From Mobilisporobacter senegalensis (GTDB taxonomy: Bacteria > Bacillota > Clostridia > Lachnospirales > Lachnospiraceae), in the NCBI RefSeq assembly GCF_003752155.1, contig NZ_RJVG01000004.1, positions 186,001 to 250,000 on the forward strand: a stretch of 64,000 bases of DNA, read 5' to 3'. Made by a program: the position numbers and the translations under genes. Every line of letters starts with the position of its first letter. Position 1 is the stretch's first letter. Below the pieces are notes generated by a model. The model worked only from the letters and a program-made list of their open reading frames with translations, had not been told where the DNA came from and did no database searches. This document shows, piece by piece, positions 25,908 to 34,378 of this stretch.

Positions 25908-27313
25908 TATTTCTTATCCAATTCCCTTCCCATTAGAACTCCCATTACAGATGCCATCATAAGACCTCTTGTCCATCCGCTGGAATCACCTAAGCAGTAT
26001 AAATTCTTAATATTTGTATTAAATTTTTCATCCATTTTTATGCGGTTACTATAAAATTTAATCTCCGGGGAATAAAGCAGGGTTTCTGTACTTGCAAAAC
26101 CAGGCACTACGGTATCAACAGCTTTAATAAAATTGATAATGTTCACCATGGTTCGGTATGGCATTGCAGATGTGATATCTCCTGCAATGGCATCTGGCAA
26201 TGTAGGTTTGACATTTGAACGGTCTAACTCTTTTTGCCATGTTCTCTTTCCATCAAGTATATCTCCAAAACGTTGAACAAGAATTTGACCATTTCCTAAC
26301 ATATTAACCAATTCGCCTACTTTCTTAGCATATTCAATAGGTTGGTTAAATGGTTCACTAAAATTATGAGAGCACAGAATTGCTAAATTTGTATTTTGAG
26401 ATTTTAATTTCTTATAGGAATGACCATTTACTACTGCTAAATTATTGTCGTAATTCTCCTGGCTTACAAATCCACCAGGATTTTGACAGAATGTTCTTAC
26501 TTTATTTTTAAATGGAAGTGGATAACCAATTAATTTAGATTCATACAGTACATTATTAACATCTTCCATTATTTCATTTCTAACTTCTACTCTAACGCCA
26601 ATATCCACAGTTCCTGATTGATGTTCAATATTATGAACTTCACACATCTTCTCAAGCCAGTCTGCCCCTTTACGTCCTGTGGCAACAACAATATTATCAC
26701 TGTAAAGGGTTTGTACTTCCTCTTCCTTTCTTGCATCAGCTACTAGAACACCCGTACAGGTACCATTATCGACAATAATATCTTTACAGACTTGTCCAAA
26801 ATGAATTTCTACTCCATTCTCTACAAGATAATCTTCAATTTTGTTATATATGACCTGTGCTGACTCTGTTCCCAAATGTCTGATCGGACAATCTACCAGC
26901 TTTAAACCAGATTGAATTGCTCTTTTGCGGATATCCTTCACTTTCTCACCATTATCCACACCTTCTATCTTAGTATCGGCTCCAAAGTCAAGATAGATTT
27001 GGTCTGTGTAATTAATCATTTCCTGAGCAAAATCAGATCCAATGAGATTTGGTAAATCTCCCCCAACTTCGTAACTTAAGGATAATTTACCATCGGAAAA
27101 AGCTCCGGCACCTGAAAATCCTGTTGTAATATGACAATATGGTTTGCAATTTACACATTTTTTGGTTTTAACTTTTGGGCAATTTCTCTTTTCAATGGAT
27201 ACCCCTTTTTCAACAATTGCAATTTTCTTCTCTGTTCCACTCTTTATCATTTCAAGAGCTGTAAAGATTCCTGCTGGTCCTGCTCCCACAATAATTACAT
27301 CAAATTTATTCAT
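25907..27313 (-). CDS. FAD-dependent oxidoreductase (NAD(P)/FAD-dependent, HI0933/UniProt 'FAD-dependent dehydrogenase' type)
   Basis: A 468-residue flavoprotein with an N-terminal Rossmann FAD motif DVIIVGAGPAGIFTALEMI, a cysteine-rich segment NCPKVKTKKCVNCKPYCH (residues about 44-61) that could bind metal or an Fe-S cluster, VVATGRKGADWLEKM, and a C-terminal FAD loop LYCLGDSSGWTRGLMMASVMG. The electron acceptor and substrate are unknown. It is conserved in many Clostridia. It lies downstream of the HPr gene, with a hairpin in between. Confidence 0.8.
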   Translation of the reverse strand: MNKFDVIIVGAGPAGIFTALEMIKSGTEKKIAIVEKGVSIEKRNCPKVKTKKCVNCKPYCHITTGFSGAGAFSDGKLSLSYEVGGDLPNLIGSDFAQEMINYTDQIYLDFGADTKIEGVDNGEKVKDIRKRAIQSGLKLVDCPIRHLGTESAQVIYNKIEDYLVENGVEIHFGQVCKDIIVDNGTCTGVLVADARKEEEVQTLYSDNIVVATGRKGADWLEKMCEVHNIEHQSGTVDIGVRVEVRNEIMEDVNNVLYESKLIGYPLPFKNKVRTFCQNPGGFVSQENYDNNLAVVNGHSYKKLKSQNTNLAILCSHNFSEPFNQPIEYAKKVGELVNMLGNGQILVQRFGDILDGKRTWQKELDRSNVKPTLPDAIAGDITSAMPYRTMVNIINFIKAVDTVVPGFASTETLLYSPEIKFYSNRIKMDEKFNTNIKNLYCLGDSSGWTRGLMMASVMGVLMGRELDKK

Positions 27314-27385
27314 AGATTTCCTCCTATAACTATCCTGAGATAGTTTCGTTTCTTAATTGATAATTTAAATATTGGTTTTCCTGCA

Positions 27386-27431
27386 ATATGGTTTTGATGC
27401 AAAATCAGATAATTTGCACCAAAACCATATG
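27386..27431. repeat. Long inverted repeat between HPr and the FAD oxidoreductase
   Basis: AATATGGTTTTGATGCAAAAT and its near complement (one mismatch) form a roughly 20-bp stem with a very short loop. No T-tract follows on either strand, so it may be an mRNA processing or stability hairpin rather than a terminator. Confidence 0.6.
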
Positions 27432-27483
27432 TTCTAAACTGTATTATTAATTTGTAAGTTATAAGTGATCTTCAAAGATGATT

Positions 27484-27753
27484 TTATATTTCTTCTCCAA
27501 GTCCATTCTCAATAAGATTCTTAATGGCTGCTAAAGCTTTCTCTTCATCTTCTCCTTCACAAATCAATTCTATTTCACTATCAGATTTTACACAAGCTCC
27601 CAATACACTTAATACACTTTTGGCATTTGCGATACTGTGCTGATATTTAAACGATATCTTAGACTTGAATTTTAGTGCTTCCTCACATAAGACACCTGCA
27701 GGTCTTAGGTGTAATCCGGATGGATTTTTCACCATGACTTTAGCGCTAACCAT
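27484..27753 (-). CDS. ptsH: HPr-family phosphocarrier
   Basis: An 89-residue HPr: VKNPSGLHLRPAGVLCEEA carries the phospho-accepting histidine (His15 equivalent) and NAKSVLSVLGACV the regulatory serine region (Ser46 equivalent). It relays phosphate from enzyme I to PTS sugar permeases and, when serine-phosphorylated, supports catabolite control. AGGAGG before ATG 27753 decides the start; the longer frame to 27792 lacks a site and overlaps cdaR. Its place after cdaA-cdaR suggests a shared transcript. Confidence 0.85.
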   Translation of the reverse strand: MVSAKVMVKNPSGLHLRPAGVLCEEALKFKSKISFKYQHSIANAKSVLSVLGACVKSDSEIELICEGEDEEKALAAIKNLIENGLGEEI

Positions 27754-27788
27754 TATAAAACCTCCTATAAATCCCCATTGATTATTTT

Positions 27789-29057
27789 TCAATCATCATT
27801 ATTAATCTCTTCATTTACTTCAACATTCTCTAAAGTCATCTCATTTGCACTCTTTAAAGATATACTCAGTGTGGGAACCTCTAATAACTGTATTCCATCC
27901 AATGTTTCCACATGTAACTCTACCTCATGAATATCAAAATCTAAACCGTTTAAATCGATATACGGATTCAGAGAATTAATTGTCACATTCTTTAAATCTT
28001 TGGCCAATCCTGTTACTTTAATAACTAAGTCCTGATCATCATTAAAATTAAAAGTAGCTCCTGGTGGTAAATTTTTTATCTCTATATCATTTGTATTAAA
28101 TGATATATTCTTTTCCTGGAGCTTCTCAATTGTCACTTTGATCATAATTGACTTACTGTCTTCTGCTAATATAGTACCCTCTGGAATATACTGTGTTAAA
28201 TCTATTTCTTCTTCAATATTAACAAACGCATTTTCTATATCTACTTCAATAGGAATAGAATTTATATTTTTTAGTAAGCCGGATGCTCCTGCAATTGTGA
28301 TTTCTTTTGGCTCATACTCAATATCTACAAGGCGGTATCCAGACAAGGCTGTTCCTTTTGATTTAATATCAAGATTAATGGTTTTTGTTTTTAATACAGA
28401 AGCAGATAATTGTATATTTTTATTACTAAACGTTAATTTACTGGAATCTATACTTCTTCCGTCTGCATCATATGCTTTGGGTTCTCCTTTTGCAGTAAAA
28501 TCTTCTGAAGCATTGGATACATCAATATCTACTCTTATCTGGTCAATACGTGCAATCTGTGATTTTGCACCACTTACCTGTATTATATTAGGTTTTGCCT
28601 TAATGGTCCCTATAAGATAGCCTTCTTCCTCTGTTCCCTTTGGTACGATTGTTATCTTAAACTGTTTTGTATCTATATCTTCTAAAGCAACTTTTAAAGT
28701 TGATACTTTTCCCAGGGTCAGCTGCTCAACAGGTTTTGAACAGGTAACTGTGATAGGAACTGCATTGGTATACGACAGGTTGGACAAGTCAGCTACTGCC
28801 TTTATGTCACTTACCCGAATGGTATCCAAAACACTTCTCTTTGCTTTCACTGTTACATCTACGGTATTGCCTTCCAAAACTTCATAAACTTTATCCAACG
28901 ATTTTATGGCTTCTTCATGTTGAATTTCAACGACGATATCACGAAACGGCCTGGTAGTAACCGGATCATCAATATTAACAATTACAATCCATAATAAAGT
29001 AGCAAGAATGAGCGATAGGATTTTCATACCTAAGTTTTTAGTCAGCTTTTTTTTCAT
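27789..29057 (-). CDS. cdaR: CdaR/YbbR-domain regulator of diadenylate cyclase
   Basis: A 422-residue protein with one N-terminal transmembrane helix (NLGMKILSLILATLLWIVIVNIDDP) and tandem extracytoplasmic YbbR repeats. CdaR binds CdaA and tunes c-di-AMP synthesis. Its start overlaps the cdaA end by 20 bases, the usual arrangement. The acidic C-terminus (VNEEINNDD) closes the frame. Confidence 0.9.
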   Translation of the reverse strand: MKKKLTKNLGMKILSLILATLLWIVIVNIDDPVTTRPFRDIVVEIQHEEAIKSLDKVYEVLEGNTVDVTVKAKRSVLDTIRVSDIKAVADLSNLSYTNAVPITVTCSKPVEQLTLGKVSTLKVALEDIDTKQFKITIVPKGTEEEGYLIGTIKAKPNIIQVSGAKSQIARIDQIRVDIDVSNASEDFTAKGEPKAYDADGRSIDSSKLTFSNKNIQLSASVLKTKTINLDIKSKGTALSGYRLVDIEYEPKEITIAGASGLLKNINSIPIEVDIENAFVNIEEEIDLTQYIPEGTILAEDSKSIMIKVTIEKLQEKNISFNTNDIEIKNLPPGATFNFNDDQDLVIKVTGLAKDLKNVTINSLNPYIDLNGLDFDIHEVELHVETLDGIQLLEVPTLSISLKSANEMTLENVEVNEEINNDD

Positions 29058-29916
29058 TCCCTCGTCTTCCTTTCCACAATTTAATTCCTTTGACTTCTGT
29101 GGTCTTCTTTTTCATATCCTGCAATTTTGTTTTTAAATAATCTCCATCTATATTTCTTATTAATCTTCCACTTTCCGCCACAGAAACTTTTCCTGTCTCT
29201 TCAGAAACAATAATTGTAACTGCATCTGTTTCTTCACTGATACCAATACCCGCACGATGTCTCGTACCAAGATCTTTACTCAGCTGCATGTTATCAGATA
29301 AAGGTAAATAGCAGGTTGCAGCTGCAATCCGGTTTTCACGAAGAATAACTGCACCATCATGAAGCGGGGTATTATGCTCAAATATATTAATTAATAATTG
29401 ACTGCTGATAATTGAGTCAATTTGTATTCCTGTTCTCTCATACTCTGACAATATTATATTTCGTTCAATCACTATAAGTGCTCCCGTCTTAGTTTTTGCT
29501 AATTCGAAAGTAGCACGAACGATTTCAGAAATAATCTTATCAGAAAATTTTTCATTTTTATCTTTAGAATCTTCAAACTGGATGATTGAAGATACAAGAT
29601 TTTTTCTTCCTAATTGCTCTAATGCTTTACGAAGTTCGGGTTGAAATACGATAACAACTGCAACAATACTTACACTAATAGTATTCTTAAAAATCCACAG
29701 GATAACATTAAGATGAAGAATAGATGCAATCAAGCTGAAGATAAGCAAAACAATAATACCTTTAACGATTACCCACGCTTTTGTATTCTTAACCCATAAA
29801 ATAATATGATATAATGCAAAAGCAATTATTAAGATTTCAAATATATCCGTCTTTGTAAACTGAGGCAAAGACATCCATATAAGGTAATTATCTATAAAAT
29901 TTTTTATTGCATCCAT
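29038..29916 (-). CDS. cdaA: Membrane diadenylate cyclase CdaA
   Basis: A 292-residue enzyme: three N-terminal transmembrane helices, a short coiled segment, and the DAC domain with LHDGAVIL (DGA motif, catalytic Asp) and GTRHRAGIG (RHR motif). It makes c-di-AMP from two ATP, controlling potassium/osmolyte transport and wall homeostasis. It is coupled to cdaR by overlap. A GGAGG site precedes ATG 29916. Confidence 0.94.
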   Translation of the reverse strand: MDAIKNFIDNYLIWMSLPQFTKTDIFEILIIAFALYHIILWVKNTKAWVIVKGIIVLLIFSLIASILHLNVILWIFKNTISVSIVAVVIVFQPELRKALEQLGRKNLVSSIIQFEDSKDKNEKFSDKIISEIVRATFELAKTKTGALIVIERNIILSEYERTGIQIDSIISSQLLINIFEHNTPLHDGAVILRENRIAAATCYLPLSDNMQLSKDLGTRHRAGIGISEETDAVTIIVSEETGKVSVAESGRLIRNIDGDYLKTKLQDMKKKTTEVKGIKLWKGRRGNEKKAD

Positions 29917-30083
29917 ATTTTGTCCTCCAAGTCAGGCAAAATCAAGCTAAATTGATTTCATTTGGCGCAAACTTCTAACGCAAGAACAATTTCCTTTCAC
30001 ATTTGAAGCTCCCAGCCAGCTCTTCTATAAAATAATTGATTTACAGATACTATTATATGATAAATAATATAATAGTTTATCTA

Positions 30084-31082
30084 TTATTTAGTATCTTCAT
30101 CTGATCCTTTATCATCTCTGATCAAATCCATAAGATGATGTGCACCATCGGAACCTTTTCTTGAATTAATTCTCTTTACATTGATCTCTGGCGCTGTAAT
30201 ATTAATTTTAGGAACCGCCTTTACATAATAATAATAATCGTCATCTTCAAATTGCACATTTTCAACCCTTGTATAATCCAAATTCAAACGAAAGAATTGT
30301 ATTATATATACTAATCCAGATGATATAATGGTTCCGATTATCATAATAATAATTTGACCCGAAACATCAATACTTAAATCCACTATTAAAAATGCTAAAA
30401 TATTAATGACTGCTCCGGTTAATATTGCAAAATCAAAAGCATGATCTATTTTTTGTCTTCTAATTAAATACGTTATTATTATTACTACTGCAAAAATTAT
30501 AATTGTAAATAATAATTCTTTATTACCTAAAATCATATCCATAACATATTTATAGTACTGTAAAGTGTCTTCAATACTTGTTTCACTTGGAATTCCAGCT
30601 ACGGTCTTTATTATCTTAAACAAATAGTAAACTATAACTCCGCATGCCATGGGAACGATCGATACAGGTGTACTTATTAATCCTAATAAAATTGGTATTA
30701 CATATGGTATTTTTAATATATATAAGATTGGAATAGCCAGCACTATATAGCTTAAATTTGCTGTAAAACGCAGTAATAAAAAATATAAAATAAACATTAT
30801 AACTATAGTCATAACAGCCAACACCCTGGATACAAAGTATATGTGCCCTATGGATAAAGCTGCTGCCAGTAAAATCAATATTGAAATAGGTGTGAATGCG
30901 CATAGTAAAGATAAGAGAAGTACTACGAAAATTTTGCTAAGTCTCACGTCATATCCTAATGTACTGTTAATCATACTAAAAACTATAACAGCTAAAATAA
31001 ATTTTGAAACTGGCTCTATGATATGACCGTATTTCTGATATATAGCTTTAACTTTCTCTTTTAATACCAATAAATCCATCAT
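30084..31082 (-). CDS. Polytopic membrane protein, unknown
   Basis: A 332-residue protein with around nine to ten transmembrane helices and a hydrophilic C-terminal tail of about 60 residues (EDDDYYYYVKAVPKINITAPE, then a basic and acidic end). I recognise no motif. It starts 13 bases after the 31096 gene with a GGAGGGG site, so the two form a unit immediately upstream of cdaA. The position next to cdaA/cdaR may hint at an envelope role, but that is inference. Confidence 0.65.
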   Translation of the reverse strand: MMDLLVLKEKVKAIYQKYGHIIEPVSKFILAVIVFSMINSTLGYDVRLSKIFVVLLLSLLCAFTPISILILLAAALSIGHIYFVSRVLAVMTIVIMFILYFLLLRFTANLSYIVLAIPILYILKIPYVIPILLGLISTPVSIVPMACGVIVYYLFKIIKTVAGIPSETSIEDTLQYYKYVMDMILGNKELLFTIIIFAVVIIITYLIRRQKIDHAFDFAILTGAVINILAFLIVDLSIDVSGQIIIMIIGTIISSGLVYIIQFFRLNLDYTRVENVQFEDDDYYYYVKAVPKINITAPEINVKRINSRKGSDGAHHLMDLIRDDKGSDEDTK

Positions 31083-31095
31083 CTTCTACCCCTCC

Positions 31096-31500
31096 TTACC
31101 TTATGTCACTTTTTTCTGTTTTATATATTTCATTCAATTCTTTTAAATCTTTATTATATTTCACTAAATGCTTCCTTGTATTTTTATATTTTATGGTAGT
31201 AATGATAATTGTTAAAATCACATAGACAATTACTGCTGCTAAATACAAAACAAGCAAATAAATCCCCATCTGTTTATAATTAATCACTGTTGCATTCGTA
31301 ATAAAATATTCTACATTATAAAGACCTACCAACGCAAATAGAAACAGAAAGCCTACCGTAATCGAAACAATAGTTTTAAGTATATTATATCGTATATAAT
31401 CACCTTTATAAAAATGGCTTATTTTAATATCATTTTTACCATTTCCCTGTTCATATAAAGCCAACTTGGTCATGATCTTTATTTTATTATTATTAAGCAT
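31096..31500 (-). CDS. Small two-helix membrane protein, unknown
   Basis: About 134 residues with two hydrophobic helices (ILKTIVSITVGFLFLFALVGLY and MGIYLLVLYLAAVIVYVILTI) and a charged C-terminus. I place the start at ATG 31500 behind GAGGTGG; the longer frame to 31518 would begin upstream of that site. It pairs with the downstream membrane gene. Its upstream region is the 66-bp tandem repeat. Confidence 0.6.
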   Translation of the reverse strand: MLNNNKIKIMTKLALYEQGNGKNDIKISHFYKGDYIRYNILKTIVSITVGFLFLFALVGLYNVEYFITNATVINYKQMGIYLLVLYLAAVIVYVILTIIITTIKYKNTRKHLVKYNKDLKELNEIYKTEKSDIR

Positions 31501-31528
31501 TTTCCACCTCGATAGCAAGATAACTTTC

Positions 31529-31700
31529 TTCGAATTTATTGTCCTGCGAGTAATTTCGCCCTTACCAATTCTATTTCATTGATACAATAAATTCTTCGAA
31601 TTTATTGTCCCGTGAGTAATTTCGCCCTTACCAATTCTATTATATTGATACAATAAATTCTTTGAATTTATTGTCCCATGAGCAATTTTACCCTTGCAAG
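31529..31700. repeat. 66-bp tandem repeat, about 2.6 copies, with internal palindromes
   Basis: The unit from CGAATTTATTGTCC... through GCCCTTACCAATTCTAT...TTGATACAATAAATTC repeats at 31531, 31597 and 31663 with few changes. Each junction forms an IR of CAATAAATTC with GAATTTATTG (31585-31607, 31651-31673). It is immediately upstream of the 31500 gene. A further stem GCAATTTTAC/GTAAAATTGC follows at about 31683-31715. Confidence 0.85.
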
Positions 31701-31739
31701 CAAGTAAAATTGCTTACACGAACATTATAACATAAAGAA

Positions 31740-32124
31740 AAAGCAATTTCGAGCACTATTTTGTTATTGCCTCTTGATATGCATAAACTATTTTATCTAT
31801 TAACCAACTACTTATACAAAAATAGACTTAAACTCTATAAGATCATACCCTAAAGATACTACAAAATGACATAAAATAAACCTCGAATCCAATTAGTCTA
31901 TAATTAAATGCGAGGCAAATCTTTTTAACTGTTTATCAAATACTGTTTATAACTATTATATTTTCATATTTATTTGCTCCTATGTTGAAAGCTTTCTAGT
32001 ACGACATCTCTTTATCCAACTTTTTAGTACTTACTTCATCCCATATTTATTGATAATCAATCACTATTAGTATTTACCCACACAATAGACAAATGGATAT
32101 TCTATGTATATTAATACAACTTAA
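31740..32124. other. Gene-poor AT-rich stretch
   Basis: No supportable ORF. A weak stem CCTCG/CGAGG at about 31881-31916 followed by TCTTTTT could be a plus-strand terminator. I see nothing else. Confidence 0.4.
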
Positions 32125-32379
32125 TTAGTAATAAATAAAGGGTAATTTCTTTTGTTCTTCTGAAGGTGTAATACCAATACTTATTATTTTAATTTTGATA
32201 ATACTATCATTTAAATAATTACTATTGACCCATTCAATAAAAGTATCTAAATTTACCATACAATCATGGAGCATAGCCCATTTATCAAATTCTGATTGAT
32301 ATTGTACTAAATTATCTATAATATGATCTGGACATTCAATCAAATCGCAATGATAAGTATTTTTCACTAATACTTGCAT
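32125..32379 (-). CDS. Small hypothetical protein
   Basis: An 84-residue soluble protein with no recognised motif, featuring CDLIECPDHIIDNLV and WVNSNYLNDSIIKIKIISIGI. AAAGGAGAC nine bases before ATG supports translation. It lies in a decayed zone with restriction-modification-like and frameshifted fragments, so it could be a leftover of a mobile or defence locus. Confidence 0.5.
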   Translation of the reverse strand: MQVLVKNTYHCDLIECPDHIIDNLVQYQSEFDKWAMLHDCMVNLDTFIEWVNSNYLNDSIIKIKIISIGITPSEEQKKLPFIYY

Positions 32380-32511
32380 AAAACTCGTCTCCTTTACTAA
32401 CTGTACAGCATTGCAATATAATTATTACATATTAACATGAAATTTTACAGTATGAAATTTACAATGTAACTGTTTTTTAGCTTGAATTAATATAATAATG
32501 TATTTTTTTGC

Positions 32512-32845
32512 TTACGTCTGTTTAGCATTTCCTTTTAACATAGATAGCAATGATAAAAATGAATTCCCCTGGTAAATTTTAATTCCATTATTGTTCAAAA
32601 TTATGATTCTATTATTTCTATATTTAAAATCATTTTTTATAATGTATTTTAGGGCTACTTCCTGAGACATAAACATTTTCATACATCGCAGGGTAATCAA
32701 AACTATTAAATTTATTATTATAACTAACATAAACTTCTATATCATCATGTTGTTTTATCCACAATTCCAAATCTTTATGCACACGCTGTAAATACCATCC
32801 TATGATACAAATTTTTAATTCCAAAATCAAAATGAAGGCAATCAT
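32512..32845 (-). pseudogene. Probable frameshifted small hypothetical gene
   Basis: Two overlapping frames, 32630-32845 (hydrophobic start, LQRVHKDLELWIKQHDDIEVYVSYN) and 32512-32730 (MSQEVALKYIIKNDFKYRNNRIIIL, ending KGNAKQT), look like halves of one protein joined by a frameshift near 32670-32690. No ribosome site is evident and the family is unknown. It may equally be non-coding. Confidence 0.35.
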
Positions 32846-32857
32846 TAATCCGCTTTG

Positions 32858-33223
32858 TTAACACAAATATTTTCTTTTTATCAATTTTATTCTGATTAAA
32901 AAGTCCAAGATAATATTCTTTATTTTGAAGCCTATGCTCTTCTTATACTTTTTCATTACAATTTTCATATTTTTTAGTAGTTCATCCGAATGTGATTTTT
33001 TTAAAATTGTAGAACTTGATTTTGTTTCCAATACTATTGCAGGTTCAGTTTTATCATCAGGAAGATACCATCCATCTGGTTTATCTATCACTCCTTTAAA
33101 TCCAAGCTGATTAAAAGTTGTAATCTGTCCCACTCCACTTTTTGCATGTTCACAATTCTCTAATCCTAGTATTTTTCCAGCAATATCTCTAACTTCATCT
33201 TCCGTTAGTATCTTCATAGCCAT
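32858..33223 (-). pseudogene. Truncated N-terminus of a restriction/DNA-methylase-like protein
   Basis: The first about 95 codons read like the PD-(D/E)xK-type N-terminal domain found on some type I/Eco57I-like methylases and helicases: GVGQITTFNQLGFKGVIDKP, DGWYLPDD and AIVLETKSS (D...ExK). After SDELLKNMKIVMKKYKKSIG the expected continuation is lost and replaced by unrelated IRIKLIKRKYLC. I read it as a decayed restriction-modification remnant. Family assignment is from pattern memory only. Confidence 0.45.
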
Positions 33224-33265
33224 ATCCGGCTTTCACCATCCTCATATTTACTGTAATTAAAATTA

Positions 33266-33297
33266 TGAGAGATGATATTTTAACATACCATCTCTCA
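33266..33297 (-). terminator. Hairpin downstream of the island operon
   Basis: TGAGAGATG pairs with CATCTCTCA and flanking bases extend the stem, followed on the minus strand by TAATTTTAATT. It lies beyond the lysS-like repeat, so it may be the original lysS terminator now serving the operon end. Confidence 0.6.
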
Positions 33298-33370
33298 CTT
33301 TAAGCGTATCCTCTTTATTTGGCCGTAAATCGGTCATATATATTGTAACCAATACACTCCAAAGTGCCTC

Positions 33371-33409
33371 ATTTTACTAGCTTTATTTCTCCAACGACTT
33401 CATCGTAGG
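33371..33409 (-). repeat. lysS 3'-end duplicate: candidate distal attachment site
   Basis: 35 of 39 bases match 57476-57514, the true 3' end of lysS. The duplicate reads FPTMKSLEK-stop in the same frame as lys[10 protein letters not shown]-stop. Similarity weakly continues past the stop (TTTGGAGTGT against TTTGAAGGGTGT). It marks the far boundary of the presumed island. Confidence 0.7.
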
Positions 33410-33530
33410 AAAATGAACTTTGGAATTACTTGACACCTGACCAATGCAATTTATTTTTGTGAGCTTTATGCCGCATGTGTGGAATATTTCAAAGGGTAAA
33501 TTATTCCCGCATAAATAACCCAAATGTATA

Positions 33531-34337
33531 TCACTTTGTCTCACTTCCAATGAATCCCCCCTTTTTCTCATATTCTTCTATGGCAATAAGAGCAGCACCA
33601 AGCGCACCGACTATTTGAGGTTCTGGAGGCACATAGATCTTTTGGCCAATATATTTTTCTAATTTACAAACCAAACCTGTATTTTGGGCTACTCCACCAG
33701 TCATTACAACAAGAGGATCTATCTTTGCTTTTTCTAACAGGGCAACTGTTCTGCAGCATACAGAATCATGAATCCCATCAATAATGTCTTCGATCGTATT
33801 TTCCTCAGCTATTTTAGATATAACTTCTGACTCTGCAAATACTGTACAAACACTGCTTAGCTTAATCTCTTTAGTAGCATGTGCTGACAGTTTCCCCATC
33901 TGGTCAACACGAACATTCAGAATTCTTGCCATGGCCTCAAGAAACCTTCCGGTACCAGCAGCACACTTTTCATTCATTATGAAGTCTTCAGCTCTCCCAT
34001 GTTCATTTACTTTTATTACCTTGCTGTCCTGACCACCAATATCTAGAACTGTTCGTACTTGTGGATAGAAGTATATTGCACCTTTGGCATGACAAGATAT
34101 TTCCGTGACATCTTTAGCGGTTTCATTCACATTTTTCCTTCCATATCCTGTACTCACAATATACGTTATATCAGACTCTAAAAGATTGTTCTTTTCACAT
34201 AGTGAGCTTATTGCTTTTTGGGCGGATTCTTTATGATTCGGACTTGTTGGAATTACCTCATAACAGATTATTTCTTTTTCGCTATTAATAAAAACAACAT
34301 TGGTAGAACTGGAGCCAATATCAATTCCTGCAAACAT
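33531..34337 (-). CDS. HgdC/BadF-type ATPase activase (2-hydroxyacyl-CoA dehydratase activator-like)
   Basis: A 268-residue ASKHA-fold ATPase: MFAGIDIGSSSTNVVF, TGYGR, LDIGGQDSK and GGVAQN nucleotide motifs, plus the two bridging 4Fe-4S cysteines Cys125 (NEKCAAGTGR) and Cys164 (SSVCTVFAESEV). Such homodimers use ATP to deliver a very low-potential electron to a partner (2-hydroxyacyl-CoA dehydratase, benzoyl-CoA reductase or double-cubane proteins). No such partner lies in the window. It is the last gene of the island operon, 41 bases after the toroid protein, with an AAGGAGGGAGG site. Confidence 0.88.
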   Translation of the reverse strand: MFAGIDIGSSSTNVVFINSEKEIICYEVIPTSPNHKESAQKAISSLCEKNNLLESDITYIVSTGYGRKNVNETAKDVTEISCHAKGAIYFYPQVRTVLDIGGQDSKVIKVNEHGRAEDFIMNEKCAAGTGRFLEAMARILNVRVDQMGKLSAHATKEIKLSSVCTVFAESEVISKIAEENTIEDIIDGIHDSVCCRTVALLEKAKIDPLVVMTGGVAQNTGLVCKLEKYIGQKIYVPPEPQIVGALGAALIAIEEYEKKGGFIGSETK

Positions 34338-34378
34338 ATACTCCTCCCTCCTTAAATATACAATCTACAAAATCATAT

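Noticed and set aside
31529-31700. Tandem repeat considered as a CRISPR array
   Set aside because: Repeats are contiguous 66-bp units with no unique spacers, and no cas genes are present.
33383-33571. A 62-codon minus-strand ORF ending in the lysS-like repeat
   Set aside because: It overlaps the end of the activase gene, has no ribosome site, and only its last codons have an explanation (duplicate of the lysS end).
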